Below, in pieces: positions 22,133 to 33,689 of a stretch of 64,000 nucleotides of DNA (position 1 is the first letter of the stretch; each line of letters starts with the position of its first letter). A model generated the notes under the pieces. That model was not told the DNA's origin, did no database searches, and saw nothing but the letters and a program-made list of their open reading frames with translations. This DNA comes from Ancistrus triradiatus (lineage: Eukaryota > Chordata > Actinopteri > Siluriformes > Loricariidae): assembly GCA_025084515.1 (NCBI GenBank), contig JAJAGP010000568.1, forward strand, positions 124,001 to 188,000, given 5' to 3'. The translations under genes and the position numbers were made by a program.

Positions 22133-22325
22133 CATAGCCTAGCGGTTAAAGTACTGGACTATGGACCAAAAGGTCCAGGGTTCAAATCCCACCTCCTGCC
22201 AAGCTGCCACTGTTGGGTCCTTGAGCAAGGCCCTTAACCCACAATTGCTTGTGGGTTGTAAGACTGTATCAATTGTAAGTCTCTCTGGATAAGGGCGTCT
22301 GCTAAATGCTGTCAATGTAAATAAA
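22133..22325 (+). repeat. tRNA-derived SINE copy
   Basis: The A-box region 'tagcctagcggttaaagtac', the B-box 'ggttcaaatcc' and the tail 'ctggataagggcgtctgcta' are all present. The first few bases of the head are replaced by 'gtcatatcatgtca'. It directly abuts a Tc1-derived piece downstream. Confidence 0.88.
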
Positions 22326-22625
22326 TAGCTTCTCTAGGCTACAGTGGCAAGTATTTAGTGTGACCTCCCTTTACACTTAATAGTAATAGTAACAGTAGCA
22401 TCTGGCAGCTTAATCAGGATGCCAGCCTTTCTACAGTCTAAAGATGCTTGATCAGGAATGCTAAAGATTGGAATGAAGATCAGTGGAAAAGAGAATTATA
22501 GAGTGACGAATCCAAGTTTGAAATTGTCGGGTGCAATCATTGACAATATGTTATATACAGTCATTACACCATTGCTAAAATAACAATTCTAATGGTGGCC
22601 TAAGACTTTTGTACAGTACTGTTTA
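22326..22625 (+). mobile_element. Tc1-derived nonautonomous element
   Basis: Reading the plus strand, 'gattggaatgaagatcagtg' leads to a W..ELXSDESKFEIVG stretch near 22,470-22,525. This is the first catalytic Asp block (DESKF) of a Tc1 transposase. The right terminus 'ctaatggtggcctaagactt' matches the family ends at 5,208 and 43,326. The DDE core after the first Asp is deleted. Confidence 0.75.
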
Positions 22626-23279
22626 TGTCCTAAAATTTATCAACTCAACTGTTGATACTAATGCAACATAAAATGGTAACGTGAGCATTCAGTGACCCAT
22701 ACACACCAACTACACCATGTGATATTATGAAAATTGACTAACACCTCAGTATCTTCAGACTAGCAAAAAGAAAAAGGCAGGTGATAAGAATTCGTACTTT
22801 TCCCCTTTCACTATGTGCAAACACCATTAACTGGGCAGAGACAGTAGGATGCTGATGTGTAACGGAAGGAAAAACAACTCCGTCAGATGGATGTCATGCT
22901 GTGTGACCTATGCAAACAAAAACCAACGCTTATCCAGCCCAGATAAGAAGCAAATATCGACACGCTGGACCAAAGCTGTGACACCTGTTATCTCAGGCTC
23001 CTGAGTAACCGTGGGAGCCAGCGAGCCATCTCCATGACCCCTGGGGAGGGGAGGGAGTAAAGGCAGAGGCAACACTCATTCCACTGGTGCAGCAATGGTT
23101 TCTAACTAGTAGATCAATCTGTCAGTGTTTGTGTATCCTCCCCTCGTTGCCAGTTTTGCACACACGCTGATGAAATTCAAGTGTAACATGTTAAAACAAG
23201 AGAGGCCAGGGTTGTTTGCTAAGCATGTGGTTGGCCTTTTTTCAGAAACACCACTCTCTCTCTCACACACACTCACTCT

Positions 23280-23282
<3 letters not shown>
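22626..23282. other. Unrecognised sequence
   Basis: No gene or repeat recognised before the GA repeat. Frames of 78-93 codons around 23,100-23,450 are artefacts of the GA tract. Confidence 0.45.

Positions 23283-23342
<60 letters not shown>
23283..23342. repeat. (GA)n microsatellite
   Basis: About 30 uninterrupted GA units, preceded by a CT- and CA-rich run from 23,252. The two flanks make a compound polypurine/polypyrimidine tract. Confidence 0.95.
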
Positions 23343-23348
<6 letters not shown>

Positions 23349-23601
23349 TGCCTTTCTTCTTAAAATCCAAAAAGCCTCCAAAGACATCTATATATATGGA
23401 TAAATATTGGGATATATACAGGGATAATACAACACAACTGACCATGCACTAAACATAATTAATCTTTGTTTACCAAGAACTACAACACTTGTTTAAAAGC
23501 TCTAGCGAACATATAGTATGCATGACATATAGGCTACCTTGTTTACAGAATGTATAGGATTGGCCTAACCCTCATGCATTTTCTCAAATATACCTGCTAT
23601 A

Positions 23602-24566
23602 CACTCACCAGCAACTTCATTAGATACACTTTGCTAGCATCGAGTTGGACCCTCCTTTGCCTTCAGAACTACCTTAATTCTTGATGAAATAGATTCAACA
23701 AGCTGGAAACATTCCATAGAGATTTTGGTCCATGCCGACATTATAGCATCACACAGTTGCTGCAGATTTGTGATCCAAAGGTGCTGTACTGGATTGAGAT
23801 CTGGTGACTGGAGGAGATGTTTGAATACAGTGAACTCATTATCGTATTCAATGAACCAGTCTGAGAAGATGAGGTTTGTGACATGGTGTGTAGATGATGA
23901 CTACGTTGTGGTCATAAAGGGATGGACATGGTCAGCAACAACACTCAGGTAGGCTGTGGTGTGTAAACAATGGTCAGTTGCATTAAGGGGTCAAAAATTT
24001 GCCAAGAAATGATCCCCCACACCATTACACCACCATCAGCAGCCTCAGTTGTTGATACAAGGCAGGATGGATCCATGCTTTCATATTGTTTATGCCAAAT
24101 TCTGACCCTACCGTCTGAATGTTGCAGCAGAAATCGAGACTCATGAGACCAATCTTCTATTGTCCAATTTTGGTGAGCGCATCGTGGAAATTGGAGCCTC
24201 AGTTGCCTGTTTTTAGCTGATGAAAATGGCCACCCACTGTGGTTATGTGCCCAGCTGCCTTCAAGGTTCATGTCTTGTTCAATCAGATGCCTCTTCTGCC
24301 ATTGACCTCAGTTATAAAAGAGTGTTGAGTTTATTGTTGCCTTCTATTAGCTCTAACCAGTCTGCATTTTCCTCTGACCCTTTGGCCATCAACAAGACAT
24401 TTTTGACCAAGAGACTGCCCTAATTCGTCTCTTTTCTGAACCATTTTTCTGTTAAACCATAGAGTGCTGTGCTTGAAAATCCCAGTCAGTAGAGCAGCAA
24501 TTTACTGACATTACTCAGGACCAGACAATTCAGCACCAACAACCATGGCACATCAAAGTCCATTAA
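23602..24566 (-). mobile_element. Tc1-like element, main part (3' side of the transposase)
   Basis: The minus strand carries a decayed Tc1 transposase. From the right, it shows sequence for the HTH, then an NW..EDW block near 24,150, HESRFLLQHSDGRVRIW around the first catalytic Asp block, and GGVMVWGIISW near 24,010-24,040. The region of the second Asp block is damaged, and a PQSPDLNP.EHLW-like region falls near 23,790. A terminus 'acactcaccagcaacttcat' with TA at 23,600 closes it. At 24,566 it is broken by a LINE and resumes at 25,207. Confidence 0.78.
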
Positions 24567-25206
24567 GTCAAGTCAGATCTATTATATAGCGCTTTTTAAA
24601 ATGGCGCATTGTCTCAAAGCAACTTTACAAGTTTGATTATCTCTAATAACTACGTTCCAATCCCAAATTGAGCAAGCCTAGGGCGGGACAGTGGCAAGGA
24701 AGAAAAAAAAAAAAAAAAAATCCCTGAGTGTATAGGAAGAAACCTTTGGAGGACCAGGATCAAAAAGGGACCCAACCTACTTGTCGGCGTAGATACAAAG
24801 CTAAGAACGAAACTTCAAGTCATGAAGTCAAAGTTCGAATAAAATGTGAAGTATGCATATCGGCATTAAGTGGCCCGGGTATGATGGGGCTGGAGCTGTT
24901 GACGGAAGCAGCTCGAGTGGAGCTACAGCAGATGAACATCATGTGTGGGGCTGGAACCGGCACCGGAACACAGCTCGGAGAGAAAACAGAAAATGTAATT
25001 AGTTATTGATTAAGGGCACAGTGTCTATTAACAATCACTGATGCCTTGTGTAGCATGAGACCCCGGCAGCATTAGCTATAGCAGCATAGCTAGAAAGAAG
25101 AGAACTGGTAGGTGATACAGCCAAGAGGGATCACATGAGACATTGGCAACCCCATGGGAGGCAGAAGACAGCAACCCAACGTCTCTGATCACCATAAGAC
25201 TCTTTG
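24567..25206 (-). mobile_element. L2-like LINE 3' UTR, inserted in a Tc1
   Basis: The sequence runs from 'gtcaagtcagatctattata' through 'gcgctttttaaaatggcgca' to 'atcaccataagactctttga'. It matches 16,860-17,505 nearly along its length, so the same LINE family in the same orientation. It is truncated before the ORF2 C-terminus and so contains UTR only. The flanking host sequence joins cleanly across it. No target-site duplication was obvious. A poly-A run lies inside at 24,702-24,720. Confidence 0.78.
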
Positions 25207-25370
25207 AATCAACTTTCTTCCCCAATCTGATGGTTGGTTTGAACTTCAGCTGGTCATCTTGACCATGTCTACATGCCTAAATGCATTGAGTTTCTGCCAC
25301 GTGATGAGCTGATTAGATATGTGTTAATGAACAGTTAAACAGGGGTACCTAATGATTTGGTCAGTGAGTA
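25207..25370 (-). mobile_element. Tc1-like element, 5' terminal piece
   Basis: 'atcaactttcttccccaatc' continues the Tc1 broken at 24,566 and runs to the terminus 'gtacctaatgatttggtcag', the inverted counterpart of the end at 23,602. A TA flanks it at 25,369-25,370. Confidence 0.75.
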
Positions 25371-26745
25371 CAGCTTGACCTCAGTGTGCAAATTAAAATA
25401 AGAGTGAAATCCACATACAAGTATCACACAATTATGCTAATGAGAGTCACTCAAGTAGATTTTACCCTCGAGTAAGATCACATGGTATCTCTCCATGGTA
25501 TCCTGCAATATCAGATGTTGATATCACAGCATTTGTTAGTATCTGTGCAAACATTTATAGAAGTTACTATTGGTAAATCAACACACATAAAGGCATTCAT
25601 TCATGTGTTAAATGAAAAGTGCAATGTTGCTGCTTGTAAAAGCTAATAAAAAGAGGATGTTGTAATACAGAAAGCTATCTATTAGTAGCGCTGAATGATA
25701 TACAGCACACAACAGCATCCGGGCCATACCACACACAGAGAAAATGGGGGGGGGAACCCTCAATCATACACAGATTACTTCACAACAGGAGTTCAGTTCA
25801 TGGGTGACAAGCATTACATAAAACAAGACGTAAAGTTCTGTAATGTTTCCCACCATGCTTTGCGCTAATGACTCATGCACTGGGACAGGTATGGGCAGAT
25901 GCCACAGACAGACTGTTTATGTGAGACGTGCTCAGAGGCCCATCGCTGCAGAACGTTGCTGCCGCTTCAGTGGCGACGGCAGACTGATAGTCATCTCCCC
26001 AGGAGGCCCTCCTGTCACACATGTAGACACTAGGGCAGGGCAGCATGAACACCGGATCACTTTCAAAATATGGTAGCAAACATGTCCCACAATTTAGCAG
26101 CTTTGCCAAGACAGCTTATGATATAAAAAGACAATAAAAAGAATATTTTAGTATAGTATCCTATTTAAGTGTCATATATTAAAAATGAGTAACATATGGA
26201 AGAGCGCAATTAGAAAAATTACAAAATATTAAAAAGTATTAATAACTTATTCAAAACATTCCCTGAATTTCATATCATTGGTGTAATTATTTGAACTAAT
26301 ACAAATAATCTACGTTGTTTTTAGCGGGTCAGAGTTTTTAAAAAGAAGGGACTCTATTGCCAGCGGAGATTCTAGGATCAAAGCTTTAGGGGTACTGAGC
26401 ACTTTATGAAACCAGGTCCCCACACCCCCTTTTTTAAACAAAAACTGTATTTGAATGAATTTTGGACCATCATGCCCACAGTTGAGCAGGAAGAACATCG
26501 GACAAACTTCCATCAATGCTGAGTCTGTGAGCCACAAAGATATCACTTGGATCATACCATTTGTGAGGCAATGGGGGACTACTGTTTATTCGATGTTAAA
26601 GTATTATGCTTAAGACATGTACGTTGTAAGTGTAAACATTTTTTAGCTTAGAGAAATAAAAGACTTGAGCACCCCTAAAAAAGGGGCTAAACACACCTAT
26701 GACTCTTGCAAAGAGCACCCAGTGAGTCTACTTATTGTTTTCATA
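25371..26745. other. Unrecognised, partly GC-balanced
   Basis: No repeat family was seen. About 25,840-26,050 is more GC-rich than its flanks and contains CpGs ('gccgcttcagtggcgacggc'), with 77-78 codon frames on both strands lacking known motifs. It might be single-copy conserved DNA. Confidence 0.4.
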
Positions 26746-26749
26746 AGCG

Positions 26750-27260
26750 GTAAAAAGTTTCTGTTTTTCATCTGAGGTCATTAGGCATTGGTGTTAGTCA
26801 TCTTACCCGCTAACTGAAGTTTTTACACCATTTTAATGAGAACTTATTGTTTCAAATGAATGTTAGAAGAATAAATTATTTGTCACAATATAAATGACCA
26901 GACTCTAAAAAAAAAAATAAAAATGGTTCTAAAAAAATACAAAAACTGTTAATGTGAGTTCAGTAGGCATTGGTGTTAGTCCTCTTACCTGCTACAGGTT
27001 TTGAACCCTTTCCCAAAGTTATGTTAAAAAGTTTGTTTTTCATCTGAGGTGAAAAACAATTACTTAATATTAATTTGCTTAATAAAAAAAGCAATAAAAT
27101 AAAGTGAAATTGTCACTGGTGATATCAGTAGTTACAGTTCTCTCTGTGACACCAATGGCTATTTTTGACCAATTACACCATTTTAATGAGGACTTGGGGT
27201 TTAATGTTAATAAGAAGAAACTATTTCTTTATTGTCTCAAAATAGTAATCAGACTCTATT
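26750..27260. repeat. Interleaved local duplication
   Basis: Three short blocks occur twice. 'taggcattggtgttagtc' is near 26,790 and 26,965. 'tttttcatctgaggt' is near 26,764 and 27,035. 'tacaccattttaatgag' is near 26,825 and 27,174. The order differs between the two sets and the spacing varies. This points to an old duplication followed by rearrangement or to two pieces of one unknown repeat. Confidence 0.6.
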
Positions 27261-28594
27261 TGCGTAAACAGTGGCAGGCATGTTAAGGTTCAGTTCAGCG
27301 GAAATAAGCTGTTCAGGCATGGTGTCACAACCAGACAGACCCCTTATTCAGAGAATGACCAGGTTCAGTCTTCACTAGTCAGAAATCCACCAAGGACCTG
27401 ACTGGACAATTCATATCGATTTACTATGTATGAAGTGATTTTGCAGCAAGCTGGCTCAAATAAACTTTCATAGCTGTAGAAATAGATAAGAAAACAACCA
27501 TAACTGCTGAAAGATTTTAATATTTACAATTAATTACAATTAATCTGCACAGATGACTACATTGTTTTAGACTTTTGTTTCTAAATGCTGAAGAAATAAT
27601 CCACATCTAAAATACAAGGATTTATGAACACAATTTACAGTTGAGTCAGCTCATTTATAAATGCCCTGGGTAAATGCATCCTCTAAATGCCATAAAAGTA
27701 CATTATTAAAATTGTATGTAATAGTTTTGTTATACTGTCAGTGAGGACTGCCAGAAGCAATTCAATTATTTGGAATGAAAACCTATATTTTATACAGGTA
27801 TTTTAATTAATTAATGTACAAAAACTGCTTGTTAGTTAACAAGTGTTCAGTGGACAGGTGTGTATATCAATAAGATCATGCACAATTGTTGATGCCTTTA
27901 AAATAGTGGTGAGATTGGAATAATTAGTTCATGAATACACTTCATGTGACACTAAAGGCAGCGGTAGCCTGTAGTCCCACAAGAACTGGTAGTTCTAGAC
28001 GAATTATTATGAAGCCTATAGTATAACTAAAGCTATAAGCATATAACTAAATCATATTCTAACTTGACACAACCTAATCTTGCTCTTCCCCGACCAAGTC
28101 TCGACCCCAGGTCATACCGAGACTAGGTGCTACCATGAACTTTGACACCAGAGCCATAATGAGTGAATTTCTGGAGTTCTTCTAGTTTGTCTGTGAAAGG
28201 TTCCTGTCAGGCAGTAGAAAATGATCAGATGGGTGAACATACATGAAATAAAAAAAATTAATAAATAAAACTCCAACAGACATGGGGTTGTAAATGCTCA
28301 AACTTCCTGGAGCGATTAAGTGGGATGCAGCAATATAATACATACTAGAGCTCTGTGGTAGTAGTATTAGCATTATTGATATGTATTTAGCATATAGCCT
28401 CATGGTGTTACTAGGTAAGAAGGCGCCATCTCAAACGAAAAACCAGGTATCAGTCATGAAAATGGAACATCAATGCATAATAAGGGAAGTGCTTCGAGTC
28501 ATCTGGTTCAAAACACCTACTCCAGCAAGCTATATAGCTATACAATATTTTGGTATTTGTTTAAACTGGTGTTTTAATAAGGCATATGAAATCA
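27261..28594. other. Unrecognised AT-rich sequence
   Basis: No gene, RNA or named repeat recognised. Confidence 0.45.
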
Positions 28595-30060
28595 AACAGT
28601 GACTTGGCTAAGCCAAAACGTTTCCAGTAAAGATGACACTATAGAGAGACTTTACACTGATTTATTCTACCAAGACACAGGCCACTCCAAACATCATTAC
28701 ACAAGGGTGGATTTAAAATTAGGAAGACAAGGATTTTTTGTGTTTTCTTGTCTCATTCAGAGGTGGATGAGTTCTGGGACAGTGGTTTGGACTGAAATGG
28801 CAGTCAGATGGAATTCGGTCTACACTCCTGGGCAAAAAAGGTCAAACCTAAAATTGCAAATCAATGGACGGAAGTTTAGCAAGAGCTAAGAACACCACCA
28901 CGACCTGTGCCACCATTTGCTCATCACTGCTCATTACTGCATTTGAATGGAAAATGCTAGAAACAGGGAAATTCACTCAAATCATGAAGAATTCTTTGAG
29001 ATAAAACTCACGTCTGGGTGTTCAAAATATATTTTCTTGCTATTTTTCTTAAAAACTTAGTTGGCCATCTGACACACCTGACACAGCACATCACAAGCCC
29101 TTAAACGGAACCATATAACCAGGAGTGATGGATATCTACAGGCAGAGATCTTCAATGTGCACAATATGTCTTGGGAGTGCCAAGGTAAACATATGTTCCA
29201 AAAGAAAAAGCTACATCGTGAAGAGGTTGCTGTAAGAAACCACATAGATGTCTTCAACAGGCTAACTGCAGCTATTCTGAAAGTTTCAAGACCCTAAAGG
29301 CACAGCAAATCCCTATTTCACCATCAGCTATTAATTTTATTTTTGCCACAAAGAAAGGATCTGGAACACCTAAAGCATCTTCAAGCAGAAGTGACCACCT
29401 GTTGGAACATTTACAGTTCTTAAAACAAGAAAAAAAAAAAAAAAATTCAACTTTAACTGTCAGCAGAATTCAAGACCTCAAAATACAAGACTCTTTCAAA
29501 AAGAAACATAACTTGAACATTGTCTAATGCAGATTTTTATGTCTAAATGATGGGTTAAAAAAGAAAAACTGGCAGCAGTTGAAGTGGAAGTTTCTGTCAC
29601 AATTTGGAAAGTTTGATTCAGAGTGTTTCTACAGAGTTGTTTGGACTGATGATTCATGATTTTAGTTGCATCATGATGGTCCAGAGAGGTATCTTCAAAA
29701 ACCTGGTGAGCAATACAATGCTGAATGGATCTCTACTACCATTAAGCATGGAGGTAGCAGTAACATGGTGTGGGGAGCCTTTTCAGCTGCTAGTACAGGT
29801 GAGCTGCTTCACTGTGAAAAGTCAATTGATGATTTGGAGTTCAGGACAATACTGCAGAATGGCTTGCTTCCCACAACTGAAAAGTTGTTCTCAAAAGAGG
29901 AATGATCATCTGTAACAAGACTATAGTTCTCACAGTATAAACACCACCAAAAAGTGACTTGAGAACAAGCATATCAGGCATATGTTTTGGCCTGGTTAGA
30001 GTCTAGAAATGAAACCTATAGAGAATATTTATGTTTTTAATCTATCACATTAAACAATGA
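28595..30060 (+). pseudogene. Tc1/mariner-like transposase fossil
   Basis: The clearest part is 29,604-29,905. 'tgtttggactgatgattcat' encodes a VWTDDS-type first Asp block. It is followed by GPERYLQKPGEQYNAEW, KHGGSSNMVWGAFSA and a LQNGLLP-like stretch with the usual spacing for Tc1 proteins. Upstream, 28,620-29,480 has weak similarity to the linker region of such elements ('tggacagtgg'-like pieces) but is mostly decayed. Downstream, near 29,990, the second Asp and Glu blocks are not clear. A 17-base poly-A run lies at about 29,429-29,446. Confidence 0.65.
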
Positions 30061-30230
30061 AACATTAAGTACATTGTTTGAAGCCATTACCAGTACAAAA
30101 CAACAATGTCTCTTCATTCTGTAAATAGTTGTCTGCAACTTTACCCACAAGGCTTAAACTGTTATGTTTGCACATAAAGGAAATTTAATACTAAAATTTC
30201 TTTAGCAACTATTAAATTACTACTAAAGTG

Positions 30231-30402
30231 ACTTAAGGTACTGGACTATGGACCAGAAGGTCCTGGGTTCAAGCCCCAACACTGCCAAGCTACTCCTGTC
30301 GAGTCCTCCAGCAGGACCCTTAACACAAAATTACTTGGATTGAAAAACTATATCAGTTGTAAGTCGCTCTGGATAAGACCATCTGCTAAATGACTAAAGG
30401 TT
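30231..30402 (+). repeat. tRNA-derived SINE copy, 5' truncated
   Basis: It begins inside the head ('cttaaggtactggactatgg'), so the A-box is gone. A degraded B-box 'ggttcaagcc' and the tail 'gctctggataagaccatctg' are present. It is one of the more diverged copies. Confidence 0.8.
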
Positions 30403-30469
30403 TGTTTGTTTATTTAATGTCACTTTCAGCATCAACGACTATTTAATGACAGAAACAAGGTTACAACAA

Positions 30470-30680
30470 AACTATTCACACATACTCACATCGGGCCAAT
30501 TCAGCGTAATCAATTAACCTAATGCATGTCTGTGGACTTCGGAAGGAAACCGGACCACCATGACTAAACCCATGTGGGACACTGGGAGGACATACAGACT
30601 GCAAACAGGCCAGAACCAAGGTCGGAATTGAACTGTGAGGTGACCGTGCTAACGCGGCACCACTGTGCTGCCTAAATGAG
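30470..30680 (-). repeat. tRNA-like interspersed repeat fragment
   Basis: On the minus strand this reads like the body of the repeat at 15,475: a head near 30,640-30,675 and 'ctttggacttcggaaggaaa'-type sequence at 30,530. It is diverged and incomplete. Confidence 0.55.
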
Positions 30681-31139
30681 AAAACGTATAAAGTTGACTG
30701 TCTATCCCAGTATATATAGGTAACTAAATGACAAGCACTGCTACAGTTAGTGTCGTTTTTGTTGCTTCTCTGGTCCACAGACATTAAGTCATGTGATCGG
30801 TGACTGACTTCTATTCGGTACTGGCCAGCAACAGAGTGACTGGGGAATGCTGACTAATGTGCTCCATATTAAATTAATGTTATAACACACAATTGCCTGA
30901 TTTAATAACATCAGCAGTTGAACTGGCTGCCAAACCCATCAAATAATACAAAATGTCAAGCCACTAAGTATGAAATGTGGTTTTTGATATTTGCAGCATT
31001 GCATGCCAGGGCAAATTAGCACTTGACAGAGGCAGAAGAGAATAAAACAAAATCCCAAAAAGCACTTAAAGTAAAATGTTAAAATGAATTTCCAAAAAAC
31101 AGAATGAACGTTTCTAGCATTCACACACATTCATGTCTC
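30681..31139. other. Unrecognised sequence
   Basis: No gene or named repeat recognised. Confidence 0.45.
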
Positions 31140-33620
31140 TCAATTTGGCTTCTGTGTGATACCCTCTATTCCATCTCAGCCAGCCCTCTGCCCCTTTCTC
31201 CACCCCCCCCCACAGCTCTCTCGCCCCGCGCTTCCTCCCTCGCCGCCGCACTCTGTATTGCTGATGATAATTACCATTGAAGAGATTCTAGATTTCCGGA
31301 CTTCCCATGGATGTCAGTCTAGCCCTTTGCCTTGAACACGAATAGTCCCCTTCACAAATGCACACGCACAGTGTACACACTCCAAGCCTCCGTCCCCTCT
31401 CACAGGGGATTAGAGAGTGGAACAAAGAGAGGATGCAACATGATTTTTATACGAATTAATCTGGCCATGAGGTGGCTGCTTACTTTGATGAGTCATTTAC
31501 CATAGGAAGGTTTCATATCAAACAACCTTTATTTATCAGTACCGGGTAGCTGCACCTGGCTCCTTTAGACAGCATTGCCTGAAAAGAAATAATGGCAGTG
31601 AAAGGAAATCCTTGATTATCATCCACTCTTTAACGTCACTTGAAACAATAAACCGCTGCTTCGTATTAAGAGATTAACTTACACCACAGGTTAAAAATAA
31701 AAGCTATTACACGCCGTTTTGCAATGAAGAATAAACGTAAGGCAAGAACAGGTCAAAACAGATTAGGGCAGTGTTTTGAAAGTGTTCTCAAGCGCTGAAA
31801 GAAATAAGAAAATGAAAGAGACGGAAAGGAAAAGAGTGAGAACCTGATTTTCCTCCATTTCGGTTCGGTGGCATGGTACGTCATGCTCCCGTCAGCCTTT
31901 GCAAGATGTAAACTGATACATGTACTTCTTAGCCAAACTGGCAGGGCCTGCTTTACAGTGTCCATGTCCCCAGCCAGCTCTCTGAGAAAACCATGGTACA
32001 GGAGCAGATGGGATTGATGTTCTGCCTGCTAGCAGAAAGCACACATTTCCCTGAGCATCACCAATGAAGCAGACTGACGCTCATTTAATACAGCAGACTC
32101 GGGCAAATAACTGACAAACCAATTAGTACAAACAGTAATAAAACCATATGTGAGATATAGCTTAGCTCGACTATTGCTTGCTTTTGTTTCTGACACCATA
32201 TAAATGGTTGTGTATGAAGAGATACCTTCCACGCAGTCTTCAGGTTTCCATTCCACTAAAGAGCCCAGCAAAGCCAAAAGATCTGGAGCCACTCCAGTCA
32301 TAGAATCATTGTGGCATATTTTGTTTTCTTCTCTACAAGACAGAACCACTTGAGGAAATGGTTTAAACCGCACTTAAAAACAGACTGTGCGCGCCATTCT
32401 GGGCCCAGCTAAATTTGGCCAAAGGCCCCAAACCAGCTTTAGGTCCCAAAATTCTCATCAGAGGCTCCTGTGAGCGGGAAACGGCAATTCATATGTGCAT
32501 GATGCCTGTACCTAGGGAGGAGTAAAGTATATTCCATTAATTAGGGGTCAGAGGTCGGTGGTTGGAAACCAACCAACGTCTGTGCTGCCAAAATGAGCAT
32601 GGCTCCAAGTAGGAAAGCCCGACATTTAAACACTGACGTCATCTGGCACCAGCAGACCAGTGGCGTATAACAGAGGTTCCCTTGCACAACCAGACCGAAA
32701 ATATTTACCAGTGCCCTTTCTCACTAAAGTTGTTTAACAACCTGAGAGTTTGTGCCACCTTTGTAGTCCAGTTACCAAGGACAAACAAGGTGTGTGTTTC
32801 TTTCATTGTTTCTCCTACCCACATGAGCAAACAGGATGAAACAACAGGAAACGAAACTCGGCCAAGTTTGAAAAGAGCCTTAACTGAGGCAGCAGACAGG
32901 ATTTGCTGATGTGACTTAGAGTTTCTAATGCCTGTCATGCGATTGGACAGAGTCATGTGGAAACACAAAAGGAGCGAGAAGGGAAGAGGGGGAGGAGGGA
33001 GAAAATCCCCCTTAGCGCAACCTCCCTTAATTAATTCAGGAAAAATGAATCACGGCAGGCCTTTCCAAACACACCCAGGCCTCTTAATCACTTCATATCC
33101 TCCAAGTGGCCCCCACCACTTAGAGGAGAAAACAGAAGAGGGGAGAGCAAAAAAGAGAGAGAGAGCGCGAGAGAGCATTCCTCGACTTTTTAAAATGATG
33201 CATTTGTAGCTCTAGCAAGTGCAAGTCCCAGGGAAACGATGTCACGAGCTGCAGACTCAAATCCGCGTGCCATATGTGAGCTGGCGCGCATCAGGATGAG
33301 AAGTTGGCCTATGCAACAGGGGGGCTGGACACCATAAAGACACAAATATAAAAACAAAAACTCCCCCCTCTCACCACACACCCCCCAACCTTTCCCAGGA
33401 CTGTTTACCACAAAAACAGCCCAACACTGCCTGCACTAGATATCAATAGCCAGATGGGCCCATGCCAAGTTCTGCCCACCGTTACCCTGACGACCCAGCA
33501 TCCAACTACACAGAGGGGGGAAGACGGGCATGATGTCATTCCAAAACACGGTGGGGGCCAATCAAGCCCTGAGAAAATTATGTCACCTTTTGTTCACCGG
33601 GTCCATTGAGTGCCATAGAA
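31140..33620. other. Repeat-poor block, candidate conserved noncoding DNA
   Basis: This is the longest stretch without any recognised transposon, and it is visibly more GC-balanced than the flanks. It contains a C-rich patch at 31,200-31,255 ('tcgccccgcgcttcctccct'), an AP-1-like 'tgagtcat' at 31,489-31,496, and compact complex sequence at 31,260-31,700 and 32,395-32,640. One exon-like segment lies at 32,226-32,332 on the minus strand. Repeat exclusion and complexity are what one expects of developmental enhancers or a gene's regulatory domain, but conservation cannot be judged from one sequence. Confidence 0.4.
32226..32332 (-). CDS. Possible internal exon, unidentified
   Basis: On the minus strand a 107-nt segment is bounded by an acceptor-like 'ggttctgtcttgtag' and a donor-like 'gaag' followed by 'gtatct'. 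One frame is open through it and gives EENKICHNDSMTGVAPD, then LLALLGSLVEWKPEDCVE, which has ordinary protein composition. I do not recognise the protein. The open frame actually continues through the putative donor for about 60 codons and upstream for 18, which weakens the exon reading. Incoming and outgoing phases differ. No partner exon was identified in the window. It may be chance. Confidence 0.25.
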
Positions 33621-33666
33621 GTGCAGTGAATTCAAAGCTGCAGAGGTCATCTAGACCACCCCCCCA

Positions 33667-33689
33667 ACACACACACACACACACACACC
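33667..33689. repeat. (CA)n microsatellite
   Basis: About 11 CA units after a run of C. Confidence 0.9.

Noticed and set aside
23106..23452. Frames of 78-93 codons with Ser-Leu or Arg-Glu runs
   Set aside because: They are translations of the GA/CT microsatellite on both strands.
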